This document shows positions 24,254 through 30,538 of a stretch of 30,538 nucleotides of DNA, in pieces. Below the pieces are notes generated by a model. That model did not search any database. It was not told the DNA's origin and was given only the letters and a program-made list of their open reading frames with translations. Source of the stretch: UBA1740 sp045587025 (GTDB lineage: Bacteria > Bacillota > Clostridia > Oscillospirales > CAG-272); NCBI GenBank assembly GCA_045587025.1, contig JAZNBK010000056.1, positions 1 through 30,538 on the forward strand, given 5' to 3'. The translations under genes and the position numbers were made by a program. Position 1 is the stretch's first letter. Every line of letters starts with the position of its first letter.

Positions 24254-25540
24254 ATGACGAAAAAACTATTTGCCTTTTTTATGGCGGTAATGCTCGTGTT
24301 TTGTATTGTTCCGCTTTCAGCTTCTGCTGTCGAAGTAAGCTATGCAATGAATAACCTCGCAAATGATGCAAAAATGATTAAAAGCGGTCTTATCGGAAAG
24401 GATATAAAATTCTCAGCGACGGATTTTAAGCAAGCGTTGGGAATACGCAACTTTTCCTCAGTCACAATCGTATCATTGCCAAAAAGTGAGGAGGGCGTCT
24501 TGAAATATGCGAACGTCCGTGTAAACGAAGGACAGACGATTTCACGCAGCAATTTGTATCTGCTGAAATTTATCCCCGCAAATGAGACGGTTACGGAGAG
24601 CAGCTTCACATTTACTTGCGACAAATATATCGGAGGCGCCGCCGTTGTTTGCGAGTTAAAACTGCTTGAAAAAATCAATTATGAGCCAACCTTGACGAAA
24701 AATTCAAATCAAAGCGTAAATGTCAGCACGCAGAAAAACGTATCGTTGTTTGGACGTTTGGGCGCAGTTGACCCCGAGGGAGACGCGCTAACCTTTTTCA
24801 TAGTATCTCCGACAAAAAAAGGCACGATTACCTTTACGGACGCCTCGTACGGCGACTTTAAGTATACCCCGGGAGTGAATTTCACAGGGAAGGATAAGTT
24901 CTCCTACGTGGTACGCGACGCTTATGGAAATTATTCGGAAATTGCCACCGTGAATATCGAGGTCTCAAAAAGACAAAGCAAAATCGTCTATACCGATATG
25001 GAGGATAATTCCGCCTATAATGCAGCCCTCGTCCTTGCGAATAAAAATATTCTGTTGGGTGAAATTTTAGGCGACGGTATGTATTTCTTCCCCGACAGAA
25101 CTGTAAGCCGAGGGGATTTTACCGTTATGGTTATGAAGGCGGTAGGAATTACACCCGACTATTCTTTAAAGACGACCTCTTTTGATGACAATGAAAAGAT
25201 TCCCGAGCCGATTGTTTCTTATATCGCAACAGCTCAAAAAATGCGTATCGTGAACGGGAAATTCGACGGAAACGGACTTTATTTCGAAGCAGATGCTCCA
25301 ATCACCCGTGCAGAAGCAGCGGTAATTATAAACAATATAATAAATGCGTCTATCCCGACCTACAAGCCGATATTTTCAGACTCCGAGGATATTCCTTCTT
25401 GGGCAGAAAGCTCTGTTTGCGCGCTCTATACGATTGGCGTCATAGACAGGACTGACGAAGGAATTATCGGAGCAGGCGAGTATGTAACGAGGGCGCAGAC
25501 TGCCGAAATGTTATATGCGATAATGAACTTGGAAAAATAA
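24254..25540 (+). CDS. secreted surface protein with cadherin/Ig-like domains and SLH repeats
   Basis: 428 aa. The N-terminus is a clear signal peptide: two Lys, a hydrophobic core, and a cleavage site after SASA at residue 25. Residues about 30-130 look like a divergent cadherin/Ig-like repeat (GQTISRSNLYLLKFIPA, SFTFTCD). Residues about 140-245 are a better example of the Big_9/cadherin-like fold (AVDPEGDALTFFIVSPTKKG, YTPGVNFTGKDKFSYVVRDA). Residues about 260-428 contain SLH-type segments with the expected (F/Y)FxxDxxxTRAE/SRGD pattern (YFFPDRTVSRGDF, YFEADAPITRAEAA, PIFSDSEDIPSWAES). The protein is probably exported and held non-covalently on cell-wall polymer or the S-layer. The binding partner is unknown. 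It stands alone between two terminators; no clear promoter was found in 24172-24253. Confidence 0.87.
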   Translation: MTKKLFAFFMAVMLVFCIVPLSASAVEVSYAMNNLANDAKMIKSGLIGKDIKFSATDFKQALGIRNFSSVTIVSLPKSEEGVLKYANVRVNEGQTISRSNLYLLKFIPANETVTESSFTFTCDKYIGGAAVVCELKLLEKINYEPTLTKNSNQSVNVSTQKNVSLFGRLGAVDPEGDALTFFIVSPTKKGTITFTDASYGDFKYTPGVNFTGKDKFSYVVRDAYGNYSEIATVNIEVSKRQSKIVYTDMEDNSAYNAALVLANKNILLGEILGDGMYFFPDRTVSRGDFTVMVMKAVGITPDYSLKTTSFDDNEKIPEPIVSYIATAQKMRIVNGKFDGNGLYFEADAPITRAEAAVIINNIINASIPTYKPIFSDSEDIPSWAESSVCALYTIGVIDRTDEGIIGAGEYVTRAQTAEMLYAIMNLEK

Positions 25541-25544
25541 TTAA

Positions 25545-25605
25545 AAAAGACAGCTCTTATATCTGCCTGTTTACGACAGATTAAAGCGCTGTCTTTTGTT
25601 TTTTT
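25545..25605 (+). terminator. intrinsic terminator after the SLH protein gene
   Basis: AAAAGACAGC (25545-25554) pairs with GCTGTCTTTT (25588-25597), followed by GTTTTTTT. An internal ATCTG (25561-25565) / CAGAT (25577-25581) hairpin can form a branched structure. The A-run on the left could also support termination on the other strand. Confidence 0.82.
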
Positions 25606-25656
25606 CGTTATAAACAAAATAAAAAATCAAAAAAAACCATTAATTTCTTTTTTTTC

Positions 25657-25685
25657 TTGCAAATTGTCTTATAATATGATATACT
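25657..25685 (+). promoter_or_regulatory. sigma-A-type promoter of the homoserine dehydrogenase gene
   Basis: TTGCAA (25657-25662), a 17-base spacer and TATACT (25680-25685), about 31 bases before the ATG. The short leader leaves no room for a riboswitch or T-box. Confidence 0.75.
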
Positions 25686-25716
25686 ATTGTAGGAATAACA
25701 CAAGGAGCAATTATAT

Positions 25717-26934
25717 ATGATTCATATAGCAATATTGGGACTCGGCGTAGTCGGTTCCGGAACCGCGGATATGCTTACGCAGAACAGGGAATTGATAAAA
25801 GAACGTATCGGCGAGGAAGTTAATATTAAATACGTTCTTGATATTAAGGACAAGCCCGAAAGTCCATACGCAGAAAAAATTGTGCATGACTACGATATTA
25901 TTTTGAATGACCCCGAGGTTACGATAGTTGCCGAGGTTATGGGTGGCTCTCATCCTGCCTTTGAGTTTTCTATGCAGGCGCTCTCTAAAGGGAAGAACGT
26001 AGTTACGTCTAACAAAGAGGTCGTTTCGAATTTTGGAGATCAACTCTTGGCTTGCGCGAAGGAGAATAACGTTAGTTACCTTTTTGAAGCAAGTGTAGGG
26101 GGCGGTATTCCTGTGCTGCACCCGCTTTCCTCTGACCTTTCTGCGAATAATGTTAAGGGAATCGTAGGAATTTTGAACGGTACGACTAATTATATTTTGA
26201 CAAAGATGAAAAACGAGGGCGCGAGCTTTGAGGACGCATTGTCTGAAGCTCAAAAAAAGGGCTATGCGGAAGCGAATCCCTCTGCCGATATAGACGGAAT
26301 AGATGCGTGCCGTAAAATTTGTATTCTCACGGCTATTGCTTATGGAAAGCTTGTTGATACCAAGGATATTCATACCGAGGGAATTACGTGTATACGCCGT
26401 GAGGACGTCGCAGTTATGGATAAGGTTGGCGCTTGTATAAAGTTGCTTGGAAAAACCGTGCTTACTGAAAATAAAGAAGTGTACGTTATGGTCGCTCCCT
26501 TCGTTATCGGTAGCGATAATCCGCTCTCATCCGTTGACGACGTTTTTAACGCTATAACTGTTGAGGGGGATTTCGTAGGCGACGTTACCTTCCGTGGCAG
26601 AGGAGCAGGTGCGTTTCCCACGGCGAGCGCAGTTTGCGGTGATATAATGAATATTATATCGGGCAGCTGCACAAATCTGAGATATAAACCTTGGCAGAAA
26701 GCGGACGAAACCTTTTTGAGCGATTTCTCACATTTTGCCTGTAAGAGATATCTTTCCTTTGCAGATACCGATATAAACGCAGCGCAGGTTATCTTCGGTG
26801 ACATAGAAATAATTCAAGAGGCGAGTGAAATTTCCTTTATTACCGAAAGCATCACAGAGAACGAATTGAACGACAAGATTGCGCGTCTTTGTTCTTCCGG
26901 CGCGCGGCTTTGCGCTCATATTCGCGTGATTTAA
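25717..26934 (+). CDS. hom: homoserine dehydrogenase
   Basis: NAD(P)H-dependent reduction of aspartate semialdehyde to homoserine, leading to threonine and methionine. The Rossmann start IAILGLGVVGSGTADML and the TSNKEVVS catalytic segment are present. GGGIPVLHPL, GILNGTTNYILTKM, and the substrate site ANPSADIDGIDACRKI with FRGRGAGAFPTASAV are diagnostic. The last 80 or so residues (RYLSFADTD... to ISFITESITENE) look like a regulatory ACT domain, consistent with feedback by threonine. Length 405 aa, a little shorter than the usual 425-435. AAGGAG lies 9 bases before the ATG. The 3' end overlaps the convergent symporter gene by 83 bases. It is the only amino-acid biosynthesis gene here. Confidence 0.94.
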   Translation: MIHIAILGLGVVGSGTADMLTQNRELIKERIGEEVNIKYVLDIKDKPESPYAEKIVHDYDIILNDPEVTIVAEVMGGSHPAFEFSMQALSKGKNVVTSNKEVVSNFGDQLLACAKENNVSYLFEASVGGGIPVLHPLSSDLSANNVKGIVGILNGTTNYILTKMKNEGASFEDALSEAQKKGYAEANPSADIDGIDACRKICILTAIAYGKLVDTKDIHTEGITCIRREDVAVMDKVGACIKLLGKTVLTENKEVYVMVAPFVIGSDNPLSSVDDVFNAITVEGDFVGDVTFRGRGAGAFPTASAVCGDIMNIISGSCTNLRYKPWQKADETFLSDFSHFACKRYLSFADTDINAAQVIFGDIEIIQEASEISFITESITENELNDKIARLCSSGARLCAHIRVI

Positions 26935-28267
26935 TTTTAATTAGTTCATAATCGGCTGACAGAGCTACAACCCTGTCAGCCATTTTTATTATAGCGACTA
27001 TGTTTATAATCGTCATCAGAGAAATAATAAAATCGGTTATAGTCCAGACGAAAAGCGGAGCGGCAATTCCTCCGTAAAACAGAGAAGCGCAGAAAATTAT
27101 AAGGAAAAGGCGACTTCTGTTTTTATTTAAATAATTGAAACAGGTCTCTCCGTAATAAGCCCAACAGATTATAGTCGCAAATGCGAAGAAGAAGATACAG
27201 ACGGTAATCAAAAATCCCGCGTTTTTTCCAAACACGTGCGAAAAGGAAGATATTATAAGCAATATTCCGCCGCCGCTTAGATTAGGTATATTTTCAAATG
27301 AAGTTAAGATAACGAGCGCGGTAAGTGTGCAGAGAAGAATCGTATCGACAAAAACTTCAAAAATTCCAAAAAGACCTTGCTTTGCAGGTGCTTTTGCGCT
27401 TGTCGTGGCGTGAGCCATCGGCGCAGTGCCACACCCTGCCTCGTTTGATATTAATCCTTTGGAAACTCCTGTCCGTAGAGCAGACGAGGTGAGTAGACCT
27501 ATAAAACCGCCACATGCGCTTTCGATACGAAAAGCGTCCGAAAAAATTCTTTTAAATGCGGGAAACACGAATTCTGCCCTCGAATAAATAACGAAAATAG
27601 ATAAAAATATGTATAGAATGGTCATGAAAGGCACTATTTTCGCCGTCAGTGAGGATATCTTCCTTCTACCGCCGAAAATTACGAACGCTGCCAGAAGCGC
27701 TAATAAAGCTCCGCTCATTATCTTCGGGTAGCCAAATACCTCAAAAAGACATTCCCCAATCACGTTCGCCTGAATAATTGCGCCTAAAAATATTGCGCAC
27801 GAAAGGCAAAGAAGCGCAAAAATGAAAGCCGTTATTTCCCCCGACCTGCCCTTAAACGCTCTTTTTATATAATACGTAGCGCAGCCGTGCTTGCCGTCCT
27901 GCGTAGAAACTCGGCTGTCTAAAGCCAAAACGATTTCCGCATAGCGTATTATCATAGCGGCGAAGGCGCTCACCCACATCCAAAAAATAGAGCCCGCGCC
28001 CCCGATAGATATCGAAAGTGCGATTCCTGTAATATTACCTACGCCGAGCGTTCCTGCGAGCGCCATGCAGAGCGCGTGAAGCGGAGTTTCTCCCTCAGCT
28101 TCGCCACTCTCCTTTCTGAGCATCTTTTTCAGCCATTTTATTGGATGTAAAAAGTGAAAAAAATTGAGCCGAGCGCAAAAATAAACCCCTGTCGCTATAA
28201 GCATTAGCGGTACAATTATACCGAAAATATGCGTATTTATCCATTCAAAAAACATTTCTATCTTCAT
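26852..28267 (-). CDS. alanine/glycine:cation symporter (AGCS family)
   Basis: Integral membrane protein of 471 aa, with about ten to eleven hydrophobic segments. The segment LAGTLGVGNITGIALSISIGG followed by GSIFWMWVSAF is the AGCS signature region. GCATYYIKRAF, LISNEAGCGTAPMAHATTSAK and the FVDTILLCTLTALVIL segment are also typical. It probably imports alanine or glycine with Na+; substrate and ion are family knowledge, not visible here. I take the ATG at 28267, with GAGGTGG 3-4 bases upstream, over the more distant one six codons earlier. The C-terminal 30 residues are basic (YERKAARRKNKD) and overlap the end of hom on the other strand. It diverges from the ABC transporter genes. Confidence 0.93.
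   Translation of the reverse strand: MKIEMFFEWINTHIFGIIVPLMLIATGVYFCARLNFFHFLHPIKWLKKMLRKESGEAEGETPLHALCMALAGTLGVGNITGIALSISIGGAGSIFWMWVSAFAAMIIRYAEIVLALDSRVSTQDGKHGCATYYIKRAFKGRSGEITAFIFALLCLSCAIFLGAIIQANVIGECLFEVFGYPKIMSGALLALLAAFVIFGGRRKISSLTAKIVPFMTILYIFLSIFVIYSRAEFVFPAFKRIFSDAFRIESACGGFIGLLTSSALRTGVSKGLISNEAGCGTAPMAHATTSAKAPAKQGLFGIFEVFVDTILLCTLTALVILTSFENIPNLSGGGILLIISSFSHVFGKNAGFLITVCIFFFAFATIICWAYYGETCFNYLNKNRSRLFLIIFCASLFYGGIAAPLFVWTITDFIISLMTIINIVAIIKMADRVVALSADYELIKIKSREYERKAARRKNKDAQSCRSIRSL
26954..26988 (+). terminator. terminator of hom, lying inside the symporter coding region
   Basis: GGCTGACAG (26954-26962) and CTGTCAGCC (26973-26981) form a perfect 9-bp stem with a 10-base loop, followed by ATTTTTAT. 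It starts 20 bases after the hom stop. On the minus strand the same bases encode part of the symporter's C-terminus (MADRVVALSAD). Confidence 0.82.
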
Positions 28268-28375
28268 ATTCCACCTCGCAGTCAATTATATGCTCAGCGC
28301 TTCTCACTCTATTACTTCAAAAGCCGTTTTAAAAGGCAGAGAACGGAAAAGTTTTCGTTAAACATTGAAAACCTA

Positions 28376-28404
28376 TTGGCAAACATAAAATTTCGTGATA
28401 TAAT
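28376..28404 (+). promoter_or_regulatory. sigma-A-type promoter of the ABC transporter operon
   Basis: TTGGCA (28376-28381), a 17-base spacer and TATAAT (28399-28404), 44 bases before the ATPase start. A minus-strand TATAAT (28286-28291) could serve the symporter, but no matching -35 is evident. Confidence 0.75.
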
Positions 28405-28448
28405 ATTTCTTGTTAAAACAAAACTTTTAATTTGGAGGAAAAAACGGA

Positions 28449-29339
28449 ATGATACTTGAACTAAGAAGTATTGACAAATCCTTTGGTGAAAAAGAAGTCC
28501 TCAAGGGCGTGTCTTTTTCAGCGGAGGGAGGAAAGGCGTTCGGTCTGCTTGGCAGAAACGGCGCAGGTAAAACAACATCTATCCGTATTCTGATGAATGT
28601 GTTTCCGGCAAATAGCGGAGAGGTTTTGATTGACGGAAAGCCCATTGATTATGATAAAATCGGTATCGGCTATCTTCCCGAGGAAAGAGGACTTTATCCT
28701 AAGAAGCTCATTATCGATCAGCTCGTATATTTCGCCGAGCTTAAGGGGATGAATACAAAGGATGCGGTGAAAGCCGTTGATTATTGGCTTGAACGGCTCG
28801 GTATGAGCGAATACCGCAACAAGAAGCTTGATACTCTGTCTAAAGGAAATCAGCAGAAAATCCAGCTTGTTACCGCACTTGCGCACGATCCCGACATCGT
28901 CATTCTTGACGAACCTTTTTCGGGACTTGATCCCGTAAATGCGATGCTCCTTAAGGATGTGGTTAAGGAACAGATTGCCAAGGGGAAGATTGTTCTGTTT
29001 TCAAGCCATCAGATGAGCTACATAGAGGAATTTTGCGACAGTATCGCAATAATCAACGCAGGCAAAGTGGCTATTAGCGGAGATCTACACGAGATAAAGA
29101 GAGCTTATCCGCGCGACAAGATTGTTGTTAGTACCATAAAACCCGAACAGGTAAAAGCAGAGTTCGGAGATATTTGCACCTATCGAGAGGATGGAACTTT
29201 ACTCATTCAGCTTGCAAGCCCTAACGAAAAGCAGGCGATGATGAAACGGCTCGTGGAAAACTATGACGTTGATGAGGTAAAGGTGTTTGAGCCGTCCCTC
29301 AATGACATTTTCGTAGAGTACGCAGGCGCACAGGTGTAA
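28449..29339 (+). CDS. ABC transporter ATP-binding protein, NatA-like
   Basis: Cytoplasmic ATPase of an ABC-2 type exporter, 296 aa. Walker A is GLLGRNGAGKTTS (about residues 34-46), the Q-loop region is IGYLPEERGLYPK, the signature is LSKGNQQK, Walker B is DIVILDEPFSGLDP and the H-loop is SSHQMS. The last 80 or so residues (VEVSTIKPEQ-like beta strands ending in PSLNDIFVEYAG) correspond to the C-terminal extension (DUF4162 type) of NatA/YhaQ-like ATPases. GGAGG lies about 10 bases upstream. The permease gene follows 12 bases after the stop. NatAB of Bacillus exports Na+, but related pairs export peptides or drugs, so the substrate is open. Confidence 0.93.
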   Translation: MILELRSIDKSFGEKEVLKGVSFSAEGGKAFGLLGRNGAGKTTSIRILMNVFPANSGEVLIDGKPIDYDKIGIGYLPEERGLYPKKLIIDQLVYFAELKGMNTKDAVKAVDYWLERLGMSEYRNKKLDTLSKGNQQKIQLVTALAHDPDIVILDEPFSGLDPVNAMLLKDVVKEQIAKGKIVLFSSHQMSYIEEFCDSIAIINAGKVAISGDLHEIKRAYPRDKIVVSTIKPEQVKAEFGDICTYREDGTLLIQLASPNEKQAMMKRLVENYDVDEVKVFEPSLNDIFVEYAGAQV

Positions 29340-29351
29340 GGAGGCAGAAGA

Positions 29352-30538
29352 ATGAAACAGTTTGGAAAAATACTGAAATTTGAACTTAAAGGTTATATCC
29401 GAAACAAAATTTTTGTTGGATTTACTATCTTTTTAGTAGCATTGATTGCTATCGTAATGTTTATCCCTAACATTGTATCGGAATTTAAGTCCGATGATAG
29501 CGGAGAAGTTGCTACAGACCTTCCCACGATGCTCGTATATGCCGAGGATGAAAACCTTGCATCAATTGTAAAAGAGTATTTTGGAAACGCTTTCGTCGAT
29601 TATAACGTAAAGGTTGCGGAAGGCAATGTTGATGAACTGAAGGAAGAAATCGTATCAGGCAAAGCAGAGTGCGCCTTTGTAATGAACAGCGCATCCTCAT
29701 ATATCTACTATGTAAATAATCTTTCGATGTACGATATGAATATCGAAGTCGCTGACACCGTATTGCAAGAGGTATACCGAATAAATGAAATGATTAAAAA
29801 CGATATCCCTCCCGAGAAGGCGGCGGAGATTATGTCGGTACAGATTGAAAGCAACACCGAAACACTCGGCAAGGATCAGATGCAGAACTTCTTCTATACC
29901 TACATAATGATATTCGCTCTATATATGGTTATCCTCCTTTATGGACAAATGGTTGCTACCAACGTTGCGACCGAAAAGAGCTCACGCGCGATGGAAGTAC
30001 TTGTAACGAGCGCAAAGCCCACCGCCATGATGTTCGGTAAGGTTCTTGCCTCTTGTATCGCGGGATTTACGCAGCTTGTTCTCGTGTTTGGTACAGCAAT
30101 TTTGCTCTACAACGCGAACAGAGAAGCTCTTTCCAACCCCTTAATCGCATCTATATTTGATATTCCCGTCGAACTGTTCTTATATCTTATCGTGTTCTTC
30201 GTGCTTGGTTTCCTTATTTACGCTTTCCTTTACGGAGCGATTGGTTCGACCGCATCCAAGCTTGAGGATATCAATACCTCGGTTATGCCTATAACCTTCT
30301 TATTTATCATAGCCTTTATGGTGGTTATGTTCTCTATGAGCTCAGGCTCGGTGGACAACACCGCAATGCTTATATGCTCCTACGTCCCCTTTACCTCGCC
30401 TATGGCTATGTTCACGAGAATTTGTTTAAGCACCGTTATGTGGTACGAAATCGTCATTTCTATCACCGTGCTTATCGGCTCGACCGTAGGAATCGGCATA
30501 CTTTCGGCAAAAATTTACCCTGTCGAAGTCGGGTCGTA
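29352..30538 (+). CDS. ABC-2 type permease, NatB/YhaP-like, cut by the window end
   Basis: The frame is open from ATG 29352 (AAGGAGGCAGAAGA upstream) to the window end, about 395 residues. An N-terminal membrane anchor (KIFVGFTIFLVALIAIVMFIP) is followed by a large extracytoplasmic domain of about 140 residues. After it come the hydrophobic segments TYIMIFALYMVILLYGQMV, the cytoplasmic loop ATNVATEKSSRAMEVLVTSAKP, and at least four more helices. The EKSSRAMEVL(V/L)TS motif is characteristic of the ABC-2 permeases paired with NatA-like ATPases. The C-terminus is missing because of the window boundary, not because of a mutation. Substrate unknown. Confidence 0.92.
   Translation, partial: MKQFGKILKFELKGYIRNKIFVGFTIFLVALIAIVMFIPNIVSEFKSDDSGEVATDLPTMLVYAEDENLASIVKEYFGNAFVDYNVKVAEGNVDELKEEIVSGKAECAFVMNSASSYIYYVNNLSMYDMNIEVADTVLQEVYRINEMIKNDIPPEKAAEIMSVQIESNTETLGKDQMQNFFYTYIMIFALYMVILLYGQMVATNVATEKSSRAMEVLVTSAKPTAMMFGKVLASCIAGFTQLVLVFGTAILLYNANREALSNPLIASIFDIPVELFLYLIVFFVLGFLIYAFLYGAIGSTASKLEDINTSVMPITFLFIIAFMVVMFSMSSGSVDNTAMLICSYVPFTSPMAMFTRICLSTVMWYEIVISITVLIGSTVGIGILSAKIYPVEVGS

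Noticed and set aside
25711..26373. Long minus-strand ORF (220 residues) opposite hom
   Set aside because: Shadow of the codon bias of hom; no SD, no family features, and the opposing frame is a clear homoserine dehydrogenase.
28229..28459. Plus-strand 76-residue ORF between the symporter and the ABC ATPase
   Set aside because: It begins inside the symporter gene in antisense, runs through the divergent promoter region and has no credible SD; composition is not protein-like.

Overview
The window looks like chromosomal DNA of a low-to-medium GC clostridial Firmicute. The evidence is purine-rich Shine-Dalgarno (SD) sequences before nearly every start, sigma-A-like promoters, ATGA/TAATG-coupled genes, a class 1B dihydroorotate dehydrogenase (PyrD+PyrK), a single-chain long PurL, and an S-layer-homology surface protein. 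The species cannot be named from the sequence. No rRNA, tRNA, CRISPR array, insertion sequence or phage module was recognised.

Layout. (1) 1-588: tail of an unrecognised ORF cut by the window edge, plus a small doubtful ORF overlapping it. (2) 607-13754: a ten-gene de novo purine operon (purE-purC-purF-purM-purN-purO-like-AICAR formyltransferase-purD-purL-fhs) behind a promoter and a ZTP (pfl) riboswitch whose aptamer overlaps an intrinsic terminator. The last gene makes the 10-formyl-tetrahydrofolate that PurN and the AICAR formyltransferase consume, so the sensor (ZTP/AICAR builds up when formyl-folate runs short) matches the operon content. (3) 13811-15385: guaB (IMP dehydrogenase) on its own promoter. 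(4) 15435-24171: pyrimidine operon pyrC-carB-pyrK-pyrD-pyrF-pyrE-pyrB, with a structured, U-rich leader and a strong terminator. (5) 24254-25605: secreted protein with SLH repeats. (6) 25657-26981: homoserine dehydrogenase, convergent with and overlapping an alanine/glycine:cation symporter on the minus strand. (7) 28376-end: an ABC-2 exporter (ATPase and permease, NatAB-like); the permease runs off the window.

Together the genes take PRPP to IMP and on to XMP, and carbamoyl phosphate to UMP. Not encoded here are purK, purB, purA, guaA, carA and pyrR.

The most notable features are variants within familiar pathways. PurF lacks the N-terminal catalytic cysteine of its glutaminase domain. PurC belongs to a divergent subgroup. 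PurH is split into a PurO-like cyclohydrolase and a stand-alone formyltransferase. IMP dehydrogenase closely resembles the Tritrichomonas foetus enzyme, with the catalytic Cys at 319 and the flap Arg-Tyr at 418-419. PyrB carries at its C-terminus only the zinc module of the PyrI regulatory chain, with Cys spacing identical to E. coli PyrI. The pyr leader has the layout of a UTP-sensing attenuator. I saw no wholly new defence or mobile system.
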